A DNA stretch of 64,000 bases from Prosthecobacter algae (lineage in GTDB: Bacteria; Verrucomicrobiota; Verrucomicrobiia; Verrucomicrobiales; Verrucomicrobiaceae), in contig NZ_BAABIA010000010.1 in NCBI RefSeq assembly GCF_039542385.1, forward strand, positions 124,001 to 188,000, read 5' to 3'. Below, piece after piece: positions 8,114-17,108 of this stretch. The position numbers were made by a program, and so were the translations under genes. Below the pieces are notes generated by a model. The model searched no databases. It was not told the origin of the DNA and saw only the letters and a program-made list of their open reading frames with translations. The first letter of the stretch is position 1. Each line of letters opens with the position of its first letter.

Positions 8114-10177
8114 ATGTTTCCACGCGGCCTCCGATTAGCGCTTTTCAGCTTGGCCATGCTCCATGCCCTCCAGGCCAGGGCGCAGATCACCTCGCGCAGC
8201 GATGCCGTGGGCAGGCTGCTGAATGAATGGCACCAGGCTGGCAGTGCCGCCGGGCTGGCCGACATCACGTATGAAAACCGCGATGGCCAGCATTCCCCCC
8301 TTGAGGCCGGGCTGTATCCGCAACTGCAAATTTTTCAGCCCGATGCTAAAAGCGGCCCGCCTGTCGGCCCAGCGGTGGCCTTGCGGCTGAAGCCGACGGT
8401 TGGCAATTGCTCCATGTCTGCCCCCGCGGATAAAGGCGGCAGCCTGCCGCGCATGTATCAGATGGACCCTTCCGGCCAGAAGTTCCTGATGATGCAGTAT
8501 CTGGCCAATAACCTGATGATCTACCCGGAGCATCAGGACCATGACATCGGGGCCAATGGGGTGGGCGGTTATGGCGACCTCTTTCCCGCCAACAACACCT
8601 GCGCCATCATTTCCCAAGGCTCCTCAGGCAGCGACCAGCCCTTTCTCAGGGCGGCCTTGGCCACTCTGGCGGCCTTTCCTGCGGAGACCCAGCAGCGGCT
8701 GATTGAAAAGCGCGTGTTGATGCCCACGCTCCAGTCCATTTTCAGGCAGGCGGGCAGGCAGGTAAAAAAGGAGGAAGACTACTTCACTGGGGCCGCCCAT
8801 CCGGTGGTGTTTGATGTCGCGAATCTGGATGAGGAGAAAATGGTGCGCCTAGCCCATGACATGCGTCCTCCCATGATTCCGCCCCTGGTGCAGATCGAGG
8901 TGCTGAAGGAGACCGAGATCACCGAGGGCAAAGACTTCTTTGAAGCGGGCAAGCCGCACCCCTTCCGTCTGGCGGACACACCCGTCTCCATCGCCCGCAT
9001 TCTGCGCGGCCGTTCTGGGGAGCATGCCATGGTCATCAGCGCCCGCAAGAGTGCGGATCTCATGGGCCGCCCAGTGAAGCTTCACTGGCATCTGCTCCAG
9101 GGAGATCCTCGCTTCGTCAGTGTTGAAGGCTCCGCCCAGGAACCGGAGGCGCGCCTGCGCATCCGCTGGCATCCGCCCGGGCAGACCGCCACCGGCATTC
9201 GCAGCCACCGGGTGGACATTGGCGTGTTTGCCTCCAATGGCATCAGCACCAGCGCCCCGGCCTTCATCACCTTCTACCTGCTGCCTAACGAAATGCATTT
9301 TTATGATGAGAAGGGCCGTCCCGCTGAAATTTGTTATCAGGCTCACAATCCGGATCTCGGCCTGCCCACAGCACCCCGCGATCCCCGCTGGCTGAAGGCC
9401 ATGCAGGCCGTCTCGCTGGCCGGGGATGGCCTGCGCAGCCGCCTGATGGGCAAACTTCTCACCGATCCTGAACGCCTGGCCATCCAGAAAATCTGGCAGC
9501 CCTTGAATGACCGATGGCAGGCCTGCCAAAAGCTGGAGGCCGATCCGGCGAAGAAAGACAGTGCTGAAAAGTTAAAAAACTTGTGGTTAGACGATCTGGC
9601 CAAGTCCCTGGACCTGCCGCTGCCAGGTGACCGTGGGCTGACGGTGCGCACCGCCATCGAGCGCTCCCTGCATGGGGTCGCCGCCTTCACCGAGCTCTTT
9701 CCCTCGTTCCAAAAAGATCTGCTCACCCTGGCTTCTCAATCCCCCAAGGCCACCGCCGTGGCGGACATCGCAGCGGACGTGCAGCGGCTGAAGCAGCTCA
9801 ATGTACTCTTGGAGGAGGCTGGCGGGATGGTGACCACCTCAGCCCCGCCTGATCGGCTTACCCCGGCGGACCGCTACTACCTCAGCGGGCTGAACCTCAC
9901 CCTGCTCAGCCAGGTGCTTTTCCCCGAAGTGCTGGAACGCTCCACCGCCCCAGCTTGGGTGGATCCCCGACTCACCACGCCAAAGGCTTGGCGGGATGTG
10001 AACCGCTACGGGGATGACGGTCGTCTCATTGGCTGGATCCGACATCAGGGCGGGCGCACCGCCTGGTTCGATGCCGAAGGGCGGCACCTACCCGAAGGCC
10101 CGGATCAGCCAGCCCTGGCCCGTCCGGTGATTTACGAACTTAAGGACAAAGGCGTGCTAGATTGGCGGGCCAAGTAG
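8114..10177 (+). CDS. Large secreted protein of unknown function
   Basis: I do not recognise a family. I chose the ATG at 8114 because it gives a clean Sec signal peptide (MFPRGLRLALFSLAMLHALQARAQ); an in-frame ATG also lies at 8096. The mature part is about 660 residues. The N-part (to about 230) contains several conserved-looking aromatic/His/Asp stretches (IYPEHQDHDIGANGVGGYGD). Around residues 240-430 it looks like beta-rich domains, with PVKLHWHLLQGDPRF and a likely Ig-like segment. The C-part is helical with a final beta strip (WIRHQGGRTAWFDAEGR). It ends 22 bases before a secreted FAD oxidoreductase gene in the same direction, so both probably act outside the cytoplasm and may be co-expressed. 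Confidence 0.6.
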   Translation: MFPRGLRLALFSLAMLHALQARAQITSRSDAVGRLLNEWHQAGSAAGLADITYENRDGQHSPLEAGLYPQLQIFQPDAKSGPPVGPAVALRLKPTVGNCSMSAPADKGGSLPRMYQMDPSGQKFLMMQYLANNLMIYPEHQDHDIGANGVGGYGDLFPANNTCAIISQGSSGSDQPFLRAALATLAAFPAETQQRLIEKRVLMPTLQSIFRQAGRQVKKEEDYFTGAAHPVVFDVANLDEEKMVRLAHDMRPPMIPPLVQIEVLKETEITEGKDFFEAGKPHPFRLADTPVSIARILRGRSGEHAMVISARKSADLMGRPVKLHWHLLQGDPRFVSVEGSAQEPEARLRIRWHPPGQTATGIRSHRVDIGVFASNGISTSAPAFITFYLLPNEMHFYDEKGRPAEICYQAHNPDLGLPTAPRDPRWLKAMQAVSLAGDGLRSRLMGKLLTDPERLAIQKIWQPLNDRWQACQKLEADPAKKDSAEKLKNLWLDDLAKSLDLPLPGDRGLTVRTAIERSLHGVAAFTELFPSFQKDLLTLASQSPKATAVADIAADVQRLKQLNVLLEEAGGMVTTSAPPDRLTPADRYYLSGLNLTLLSQVLFPEVLERSTAPAWVDPRLTTPKAWRDVNRYGDDGRLIGWIRHQGGRTAWFDAEGRHLPEGPDQPALARPVIYELKDKGVLDWRAK

Positions 10178-10199
10178 GGTATAACATGGCCCCCCAGCC

Positions 10200-11999
10200 A
10201 TGCGAATCCTTCCCCTCACCCTTTTCTTCGTGGCCAGCCTCCAGGCGGCTGATCTGCAAACGGATGTCTGCATCTACGGTGCCACTCCAGGAGGTGTCGC
10301 CGCCGCTTTGGCTGCCGCTCGCTCCGGTAGCGACGTAGTTTTGGTCGAGCCCACGGCTCGCATCGGCGGCCTGCTCACCAGCGGTCTTTCCCACACGGAC
10401 TTTCATTCCTTCGAATCCCTCACCGGCAGCTTTCTGGAGTTCAGCCAACGGGTGAAAGCCCATTACGTCAAAACTTACGGGGCCGATTCGGATCAGGTGA
10501 AGGCCAGCTTTGAAGGCACCTTTGGGGAACCGAAGGTCAATCTCCTCGTCCTGCAGCAGCTTCTCAAGGAGCAGCCGCGCATCACGCTCCGTGAAAAGGC
10601 GGTGCTGGTCTCGCTGGATATTGAAGATGCCGCCATCACCCAGGCCTCGTTCAAGTCGGGCGATGAAACGTTGAAGGTGAAGGCCAAAGTTTTCATTGAT
10701 GGCAGCTATGAGGGGGATCTGATGGCCAATGCAGGCGTAAAATACCACGTCGGCCGCGAAGGCCGTGACGTGTATGGCGAGTCCCTGGCCCCGGAGAAAG
10801 GGGACAGCGAGCTGCAGGCCTACAACTTCCGCTTTTGCGCCACGGATGATGCGAACAACCGCGTGCCCATCGCCGCGCCCAAAGGCTACCGCCGGGAGGA
10901 TTTTGTCGCGGTGCTGGACTTCCTGAAGCCCGGCAAGATTGATCGCGTCTTTGGCTATCCATCCCGCTGCATCGTCAAGGCGCAGACCCCGGCGCTGCCT
11001 AACAGAAAATATGATCTGAATGATGTCTCCCGTGGCCTCGTCCGCCTGTCCATGCCTGGGCACAACCTTGGCTGGCCGGAAGGTGATGAGGCCGTCCGCC
11101 AGGCCATCTTTGATGAGCACCTGCGCTACAACGTGGGCCTGCTGTATTTCCTCATCAATGACAAGGCCGTGCCGGAGGCCATCCAGCAGCCCGCGCGCGA
11201 GTGGGGCTGGTGCAAGGATGAGTTCACCGAGACCGGCCACCTGCCGCCCCAGCTCTATGTCCGCGAGGCTCGCCGCATGATCGGCCAGCATGTCTATGTC
11301 CAGCAGGACAGCGAGCACGCTCCAGGCGATGCCCGTGCAAAGCTGTTTACCGATTCCATCACCATGGGGGACTATGGTAACAACTGCCACGGCACCTCGC
11401 ATGAAGGCCCGCAAATCGGCGGCAAGCATGGCGGCGAGATGTACAATCCGGTGCCCCCTTACCAGGTGCCGTATGGGGCCCTGGTGGCCAAGGAGTGTAC
11501 CAATCTGCTGGTCCCCGTGGCCGTGTCCTCCTCCCATGTCGGTTTTTGTGCCCTTCGGCTGGAGCCCATTTGGATGTCTCTGGGCCAGGCTTCGGGCCAT
11601 GCCGCCGCCCTCGCCATTCAGACTAGCAAGCCCGTCCATGAAGTATCCATGTCCACCCTCCAGTCCCGTCTGCATCAGGACAAGTCGGCCACCATCTATG
11701 TGGCAGATGTGCTGCCCGGCCACCCCCTGTTTGAGGCTGTGCAATGGTGGGGCACGGCAGGGGGACTGCATGGCCTGAACCCCATGCCGGAAAAGCCCGG
11801 CCAGCGTGGCAAAAACCTGCATGGCCAATACTTTGAGGCCAATCCCGGCCATGCGGCAGAGCTGTCCAAACCGATGGATGCCTACACCCGCGACCTGTGG
11901 TTGGCCCTGACGGCTAAGCTAGGCATCCTCTCCAATGAGCTGCCCAAGGCCCCCACCCGGGGTGACTTCATCCAGGCGGCGTTTTCCAAAAAACAGTGA
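10200..11999 (+). CDS. Secreted FAD-dependent oxidoreductase (FAD_oxidored/xanthan-lyase-like)
   Basis: 599 residues. A short Sec signal peptide (MRILPLTLFFVASLQAAD) precedes a Rossmann FAD-binding start (VCIYGATPGGVAAALAAARSG) and the GGLLTSGLSHTD motif of the PF12831 FAD-dependent oxidoreductases that are abundant in Verrucomicrobia and Planctomycetes. Other family blocks: FIDGSYEGDLMANAGVKYHVGRE, YNFRFCAT, VREARRMIGQHV and the C-terminal FCALRLEPIWMSLGQASGHAAA. These enzymes are thought to oxidise sugars or polysaccharide-derived compounds, but the substrate is not established. A longer paralogue is at 59811-61838. The gene is preceded within 22 bases by the secreted unknown. Confidence 0.85.
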   Translation: MRILPLTLFFVASLQAADLQTDVCIYGATPGGVAAALAAARSGSDVVLVEPTARIGGLLTSGLSHTDFHSFESLTGSFLEFSQRVKAHYVKTYGADSDQVKASFEGTFGEPKVNLLVLQQLLKEQPRITLREKAVLVSLDIEDAAITQASFKSGDETLKVKAKVFIDGSYEGDLMANAGVKYHVGREGRDVYGESLAPEKGDSELQAYNFRFCATDDANNRVPIAAPKGYRREDFVAVLDFLKPGKIDRVFGYPSRCIVKAQTPALPNRKYDLNDVSRGLVRLSMPGHNLGWPEGDEAVRQAIFDEHLRYNVGLLYFLINDKAVPEAIQQPAREWGWCKDEFTETGHLPPQLYVREARRMIGQHVYVQQDSEHAPGDARAKLFTDSITMGDYGNNCHGTSHEGPQIGGKHGGEMYNPVPPYQVPYGALVAKECTNLLVPVAVSSSHVGFCALRLEPIWMSLGQASGHAAALAIQTSKPVHEVSMSTLQSRLHQDKSATIYVADVLPGHPLFEAVQWWGTAGGLHGLNPMPEKPGQRGKNLHGQYFEANPGHAAELSKPMDAYTRDLWLALTAKLGILSNELPKAPTRGDFIQAAFSKKQ

Positions 12000-12055
12000 G
12001 TCGGCGGGCTGCGACTATTGCTTGACGACTCCCCTGGCAGAGCCATCGAAAGGGA

Positions 12056-13171
12056 ATGTCCGCCCAGCCCGCCCTCAACCGCCGCATCCTGCACACCGAA
12101 TGGTCCCTCGGCTGGGGAGGACAGGAGATCCGCATCTTGCGTGAGATGGAGGCCTTTCGCGCCCGTGGCTGGCACATGCAGTTGGCCTGCCGGGAGACCT
12201 CCACCATTTCCAAAAGGGCGCTGGAGGCTGGTTTTCAGGTCACCCATTTGCCGTTTAAGTCGGCCTTACATCTGCCGACCGTCTTTGGGCTGGCCCGCCT
12301 CATCCGGCGCGAGCAAATCGCCCTCGTCCACACGCACAGTTCGGTGGATGGCTGGGTGGGCGGCATGGGGGCCAAGCTGGGCGGCGTGCCCATGGTGCGC
12401 AGCCGCCATCTCTCCTCGCCCGTGCGCCGGGGGCTGAATTCCAAGATCGTCTATGACCTGCTGCCCGAGGCCGTGATCTCCAGCGGTCGGCACATCCGGG
12501 ATCACCTCGTCCATGATGGCGGCTGTCACCCGGAGCGGCAGTATTCCGTGCCAGCGGGTGCGGATACGACCATCTTCCATCCGGACGTCCCCGTAGAGGG
12601 CCTGCGCGCCTCCTTCGGCTTTTCGGAGTCAGACCAGATCATCGGCATCGTCGCCGTTCTGCGAAGCTGGAAGGGGCATGAGATCCTGCTCGAAGCTTTC
12701 ACCGCCCTGGCCAAGGAGATGCCCCAGGCACGCCTGCTCATCGTGGGAGAAGGGCCTCAGCGGCCGACCCTGGTGCGGCGCATCAAAGAGGCCGGGCTGG
12801 AGGGCAGGGCCGTGCTCACCGGGCATCGGACCGATGTGGCCAATGTCATGCGCATCATGAATGTGTGCGTGCTGCCTTCGCTGAAAAATGAAGCCACATC
12901 CCAGGTGCTGCCCCAGGCCATGCTGGTGGGCACGCCAGTGGTATCATCCTCCGCAGGCGGGCTGACCGAGGTGGTGGCCGATGGCGTGTGGGGCCGGGTG
13001 GTGCCGCCGGGGGATGTGCCCGCACTCACCCAGGCTTTGCGGGCTGTCTTTGCCGAGCCCGAGGTGACCCGTCAGATGGCCGTCAAGGCCCGCGAACATG
13101 CGCTTGGGGAACTCACCTTCGAGACCCAGATTGACCGCACCGAAGCCGTTTACCGCAATCTCCTGGGTTAA
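12056..13171 (+). CDS. Glycosyltransferase family 4 (GT-B)
   Basis: 371 residues, the usual GT4 length. The N-domain opens with HTEWSLGWGGQEIRILREM (GG motif contacting the sugar nucleotide) and contains LVHTHSSVDGWVGGMGAK. The C-domain has IIGIVAVLRSWKGHEILLEAF, LLIVGEGPQRPTL and the donor-binding E-rich block LPSLKNEATSQVLPQAM followed by VVSSSAGGLTEVV. It is a cytosolic or membrane-associated enzyme that adds a sugar to a lipid-linked saccharide. It faces the initiating sugar transferase tail to tail; their stop codons overlap (TTAA at 13168-13171). Confidence 0.9.
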   Translation: MSAQPALNRRILHTEWSLGWGGQEIRILREMEAFRARGWHMQLACRETSTISKRALEAGFQVTHLPFKSALHLPTVFGLARLIRREQIALVHTHSSVDGWVGGMGAKLGGVPMVRSRHLSSPVRRGLNSKIVYDLLPEAVISSGRHIRDHLVHDGGCHPERQYSVPAGADTTIFHPDVPVEGLRASFGFSESDQIIGIVAVLRSWKGHEILLEAFTALAKEMPQARLLIVGEGPQRPTLVRRIKEAGLEGRAVLTGHRTDVANVMRIMNVCVLPSLKNEATSQVLPQAMLVGTPVVSSSAGGLTEVVADGVWGRVVPPGDVPALTQALRAVFAEPEVTRQMAVKAREHALGELTFETQIDRTEAVYRNLLG

Positions 13172-14562
13172 GAAGCCCCCACGCCGCGAAGGACAGCGGG
13201 CAGCGTGCGCAGCAGGATTTTCAGGTCCAGCCACAGGGACCAGTTGTCAATGTACTGGAGGTCCAGTTCCACCCACTCTTCAAAGTTGCGGATGCCATTG
13301 CGGCCTGTCACTTGCCACAGGCAGGTGAGGCCCGGCTTCACGCTCAGGCGCCGCCGCTGTGCATGCTTCTCGATCTTCTCGATCTCATAGACGGGCAGCG
13401 GGCGCGGGCCCACCAGGCTCATTTCACCCCGCAGCACGTTTAGCAACTGGGGCAGCTCATCAATGCTCATGCGCCGCAGCCAGCGGCCAAAGGGGAAGAT
13501 GCGCGGATCCGCCGTAATCTTGAACACTGGGCCGCTCATTTCATTGGCAGCCTCCAGTTCCGCTCGGCGTGCTTCGGCATCCGCATGCATGGTGCGGAAC
13601 TTCCACATGCGGAAGGCCTTGCCATAGTGGCCGGAACGTTCCTGCCGGAAAAAGATCGGCCCCTGGGAGGATAGCCGGATGCCGATGATGGCCACCAGCC
13701 ACATGGGCAGGGACAGCAGCAGCAGCACCGCTGCGCCCACACGGTCCACGATTTCTTTGAAACAAAGCGCCCAGGAAATTTGGGGGGTGCTGTGGAAAAC
13801 GAGCATCAGACGGCCGCCCAGCACATCCACCGTGGGCCGGGCGATGGCCGTTTGGAAAAAGTCTGCAGCGATCCAGGCCTCCACACCTTCCGTTTCGCAG
13901 GCCTGCACCGCCTCTTCGATCTTGCTGAAATGCACATGCTGCGCGGCAAAGATCACCCGTGCCACGGAGTGCCGGTGCATCGCCGCCACCAGATCCCCCA
14001 GAGGCTGCACTGTAATGTCAATGAGGTCGCTGATCTCCAGGCTGGCCCGTTGCTCCGCAGGCAGCCTGGCCAAAAAGGTCTCCATGTCCGATTTCATCCC
14101 GGCCAGCAGCACCCGCTCGCGGCCTTTGCCGGAGGCGATTCGGTGGCGTAGCTTGCTTTTTTGCACCGTTTCGCGGATCAGCAGCGCCAGACCTGCCAGG
14201 GCCACCGCCAGGATGACCACGGAACGGCTGGGCACTTCCCACTTCAGGAAAACCACCAAAGACCCGATGACCATGCCGATGATCACCAAACCCTCGCCCA
14301 ACTGGCGCAGGCTTTGGCCCAGTGACTTATGATAGAGATGCGTGTAAAAGCCCCGTGCTTCCAGCACCAGCGGCGTGAACGGACCCACCACGGCCATGAT
14401 CCAATACAGCTTTTCCATTGGCGGGATTTCCACCAGATCCGGCCAAACGTGGGCGAGGACCGAGGATCGAAGAAAGTAGGCCAGCCAGAGGCAAAAGATC
14501 AGCAATGCGCTGTCCAGCAACTGAGTGAGCTGCAAATTGATTTCCTGTCGGCGGCCAATCAT
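13168..14562 (-). CDS. Initiating undecaprenyl-phosphate sugar phosphotransferase (WcaJ/PssY-like)
   Basis: 464 residues. Four N-terminal membrane helices (to about 130) are followed by a cytosolic Rossmann-like region (about 145-265, GRERVLLAGMKSDMETFL) and a further helix (AAVLLLLSLPMWLVAIIGI). The C-terminal bacterial sugar transferase domain shows GPIFFRQERSGHYGKAFRMW, the catalytic DELPQLLNVLRGEMSLVGPR and KPGLTCLWQVTGR. It transfers a sugar-1-phosphate to undecaprenyl phosphate, the first step of exopolysaccharide or O-unit assembly, and is the expected partner of the nearby GT4, GT2, WbpA-like and O-antigen-ligase genes. Its 5' end faces aroD across an AT-rich spacer. Confidence 0.9.
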   Translation of the reverse strand: MIGRRQEINLQLTQLLDSALLIFCLWLAYFLRSSVLAHVWPDLVEIPPMEKLYWIMAVVGPFTPLVLEARGFYTHLYHKSLGQSLRQLGEGLVIIGMVIGSLVVFLKWEVPSRSVVILAVALAGLALLIRETVQKSKLRHRIASGKGRERVLLAGMKSDMETFLARLPAEQRASLEISDLIDITVQPLGDLVAAMHRHSVARVIFAAQHVHFSKIEEAVQACETEGVEAWIAADFFQTAIARPTVDVLGGRLMLVFHSTPQISWALCFKEIVDRVGAAVLLLLSLPMWLVAIIGIRLSSQGPIFFRQERSGHYGKAFRMWKFRTMHADAEARRAELEAANEMSGPVFKITADPRIFPFGRWLRRMSIDELPQLLNVLRGEMSLVGPRPLPVYEIEKIEKHAQRRRLSVKPGLTCLWQVTGRNGIRNFEEWVELDLQYIDNWSLWLDLKILLRTLPAVLRGVGAS

Positions 14563-14626
14563 AATCTGAGTATTACTATCCTACACGATTACTTTAATTC
14601 TATTAAAATTATAACAATCCTAGCAA
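14563..14626. promoter_or_regulatory. AT-rich divergent promoter region
   Basis: The 64 bases between the divergent sugar transferase and aroD genes are strikingly AT-rich compared with the surroundings (runs such as TTAATTCTATTAAAATTATAAC). This is the obvious place for the promoters of both genes, but I cannot define a unique -35/-10 pair. Confidence 0.4.
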
Positions 14627-15337
14627 ATGCCTCAACTCCTTTCCTCGAGCAACCTGCTCCTTTCCTCGCGGCCTCTCACCGTCGGGGTCATCCCAGATCC
14701 GGGCACACTTCAGCTCTGGGCTTCCCTGTCCCCCGCCCAGCGCGAGGCTTCTTGCGATGTCATCGAGCTCCGCCTCGACACGCTGAAAACTCCGGCTGCC
14801 GAGCTCCGCACCGCCTTGGCTGGAAATAGCACGCCCATTTTGCTGACGGCCCGCCATCCCGCCGAAGGCGGCCAGGGCAGTGAAGCCGCCGCCGGTCGCA
14901 TCGCCCAGCTTGAGCCTCTTCTGGACCTCGCCACCCTCATGGACATCGAGCTGCGCAGCGCCATGGACATGCGTTCCTTGGTACAAAAGGCCCAGGGCAT
15001 GGGCGTTCGCGTCATCGGTTCCTTCCATGATTTCCAGGCCACCCCGGGGGAGGAAGTCCTGCGCGGTGCCATCAACTTCGCCCAGCCTGCCGGGCTGGAT
15101 GCCGTAAAGCTGGCCACCTTTCTCAACAGTTCGGCAGATTTGAACCGCCTCATCACCCTCACTTCAGAGGTTCATCGCCTGCGACTTTCCAGCATGGGCA
15201 TGGGACCTTTGGGGCGAGTCTCGCGGTTGGTCCTTGCAAAGTGTGGCAGCCTGCTCAACTACGGCTATCTTGGCGAGGCGAACGCTCCTGGGCAGTGGCC
15301 TGCCGCCCGGTTGAAGGAACTCCTGGCTGAACTGTGA
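14627..15337 (+). CDS. aroD: Type I 3-dehydroquinate dehydratase
   Basis: This 236-residue cytosolic enzyme performs the third shikimate-pathway step, 3-dehydroquinate to 3-dehydroshikimate, through a Schiff base. Type I hallmarks are visible: IELRLD at 46-51 (substrate Glu/Arg), SFHDF with catalytic His134, and AVKLATF with Schiff-base Lys161. The closing part includes SSMGMGPLGRVSRL. Length fits type I (about 220-250). It is followed after one base by the lipoprotein carboxypeptidase gene, then a methyltransferase and GT2, a tight four-gene plus-strand run. Confidence 0.9.
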   Translation: MPQLLSSSNLLLSSRPLTVGVIPDPGTLQLWASLSPAQREASCDVIELRLDTLKTPAAELRTALAGNSTPILLTARHPAEGGQGSEAAAGRIAQLEPLLDLATLMDIELRSAMDMRSLVQKAQGMGVRVIGSFHDFQATPGEEVLRGAINFAQPAGLDAVKLATFLNSSADLNRLITLTSEVHRLRLSSMGMGPLGRVSRLVLAKCGSLLNYGYLGEANAPGQWPAARLKELLAEL

Positions 15338-15338
15338 T

Positions 15339-16388
15339 ATGACCACTTTCCCAAAAACCACATTCCGCCGGTGGATCGCTCTGCTGGCCCTGCTGCCCCT
15401 CACCGGCTGTGAAGACCCCCAGCGCGAACTGAAACTCCAGTGGCGCGAAGACGAGGTCAACAAAAAGGAGGCCGCCATCATCCAGCGCGAGCTCGCCCTC
15501 ACCAAGGAAAAGCAGGTGATGGAAGGCAACCGCCTGGACCTCCTCGCCAAGGAAAAGAGCGTTGCCCTTTTGCAGAAGCAGCTCGCCGTTGAGGTGGAAA
15601 AAACTAAGCGCGTGCGCCATGAGGTGGAGATCCGCGAGCTGCGCGGCCCCATCCCCCAGGTCAGTGCGGACCGCGTCATCGTGGTGGATGCCGCCTCGGA
15701 CGAGATCCTCTTTGAAAAAAACCCGGACAAGCGGGGTGCCATCGCCAGCACCACCAAGCTGCTGACCGCCCTGCTGGTGGTGGAAGCCGGTGACCTGGAC
15801 AAAATCGTGACGGTGGAGTTGAGCGATACCCAGTGCTCCCCCGTGCGCCTCGGCTTGAAAGTGGGCGAGCAGTTCACCCGCCGCCAGTTGCTGACCGCCA
15901 TGCTGGTGAAAAGCTCCAACGACATCGCCCAGGCCCTGGCCCGTGACAATGCGGGCAGCGTCGAGGCCTTTGCCGCCAAGATGAACGAGAAGTGCCTCGC
16001 TCTCGGCCTGCAGGACAGCCATTACGTGAACCCTCACGGCCTGCCTTCCCGCAATGATGACGAGCCCTTCAGCACCGCCCGGGATCTCAGCCGCATCGCC
16101 AAGGCCTGTGACGTGAGGCCCGAGATCCGCGAGATCGTGAAGCTGCAAAAGTACAGCTTCAAGTGGCCCAATGGCCGCGTGACGGAGCTCTCCAACACCA
16201 ACCGGGTGCTGCGCAGTGCAGGCTACTGCGACGGCATGAAGACAGGCTACACCGATGCCGCCGGCTATTGCCTGGTGGCCAGCGGGGAGCGCAATGGCCG
16301 CCGCCGCATCGTCGTCGTGCTCAATGATACCGAAGGCGGTGTCTGGAAAGATGCTCAAGCCCTCCTGGACTGGGCATTGAAGGCCTAA
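15339..16388 (+). CDS. Lipoprotein D-alanyl-D-alanine carboxypeptidase (S11) with coiled coil
   Basis: 349 residues. A lipoprotein signal with lipobox LTGC (Cys24) is followed by a charged, heptad-like coiled coil (about 28-98) and an S11 penicillin-binding domain. Active-site motifs are S137-T-T-K140, S192-S-N194 and K301-T-G, in the right order and spacing. It would trim the terminal D-Ala from peptidoglycan stem peptides while anchored to a membrane by lipid and held away from it by the coiled coil. Typical DacA proteins instead carry a cleaved signal and a C-terminal amphipathic anchor, so this is an inverted anchoring arrangement. It lies one base after aroD. Confidence 0.88.
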   Translation: MTTFPKTTFRRWIALLALLPLTGCEDPQRELKLQWREDEVNKKEAAIIQRELALTKEKQVMEGNRLDLLAKEKSVALLQKQLAVEVEKTKRVRHEVEIRELRGPIPQVSADRVIVVDAASDEILFEKNPDKRGAIASTTKLLTALLVVEAGDLDKIVTVELSDTQCSPVRLGLKVGEQFTRRQLLTAMLVKSSNDIAQALARDNAGSVEAFAAKMNEKCLALGLQDSHYVNPHGLPSRNDDEPFSTARDLSRIAKACDVRPEIREIVKLQKYSFKWPNGRVTELSNTNRVLRSAGYCDGMKTGYTDAAGYCLVASGERNGRRRIVVVLNDTEGGVWKDAQALLDWALKA

Positions 16389-16405
16389 CCAAAGATTCAT
16401 CCATC

Positions 16406-17104
16406 ATGCCCGACTCTCCTGCCGCCGAATTCGATGCCTACGCGGGCGACTACGATGCCGCCTTGAACCGCGGGTTGAAATTCACCGGGGAGACCAAGGA
16501 ATACTTTGCCGAAACCCGCATCCGCTGGCTGAAGGACCGCCTCAGCGCGCAAGGTGCGCACCCGCGCACCTGCCTGGACTTTGGCTGCGGCACGGGCACC
16601 TCCGCCTCGCTGCTGATGGAGGGCCTGCATCTGGACCAGTACATCGGCTACGATCCCTCCAGTGAATCCGTGGCTGAGGCGGCCAAGGACCACCCGAACG
16701 GCAACTACGCCTTTGTGCATGAGCCGGACCTTCTGCCGAAAGACCACTTCGACCTCGCCTTCTGCAACGGCGTCTTTCATCACATCCCGGTCGCTGCTCG
16801 AGCCGAGGCCTTCCGCCGCGTTTATCAGAGCGTCAAGCCCGGCGGCTGGTTTGCTTTTTGGGAGAACAACAAGTGGAACCCCATCGTGCATCTGCTGATG
16901 AGCCGCGTGCCTTTTGACCGCGATGCCATCATGCTTTTCCCAGGCGAGGCCGCTGGGCAAATGAAGGCGGCTGGTTTCAGCATCACCCTCCGCGATTATC
17001 TCTTTGTCTTTCCCGCCAGCCTGAAGTTCCTGCGCCCGCTGGAACCCGCCCTCTGCAAGCTGCCTGCGGGTGGGCAGTATCTGGTTTTGGCCCGCAAGAA
17101 CTGA
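16406..17104 (+). CDS. Class I SAM-dependent methyltransferase
   Basis: 232 residues. The opening FDAYAGDYDAALNRGLKFTGE is typical of small-molecule methyltransferases of this type. SAM motif I is CLDFGCGTGTSASLL, an acidic post-II strand is YIGYDPSSESV, then FDLAFCNGVFHHIP and VKPGGWFAFWENN. It sits between the D,D-carboxypeptidase and a GT2 gene (4 bases before the latter), so a role in methylating a sugar or lipid carrier intermediate of surface polysaccharide is plausible. The substrate is not readable. Confidence 0.85.
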   Translation: MPDSPAAEFDAYAGDYDAALNRGLKFTGETKEYFAETRIRWLKDRLSAQGAHPRTCLDFGCGTGTSASLLMEGLHLDQYIGYDPSSESVAEAAKDHPNGNYAFVHEPDLLPKDHFDLAFCNGVFHHIPVAARAEAFRRVYQSVKPGGWFAFWENNKWNPIVHLLMSRVPFDRDAIMLFPGEAAGQMKAAGFSITLRDYLFVFPASLKFLRPLEPALCKLPAGGQYLVLARKN

Positions 17105-17108
17105 GCTC

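Noticed and set aside
10140-11852. 570-residue ORF antisense to the first FAD oxidoreductase
   Set aside because: Its translation has no recognisable motif, while the opposite strand encodes a clear signal peptide and FAD-binding protein.
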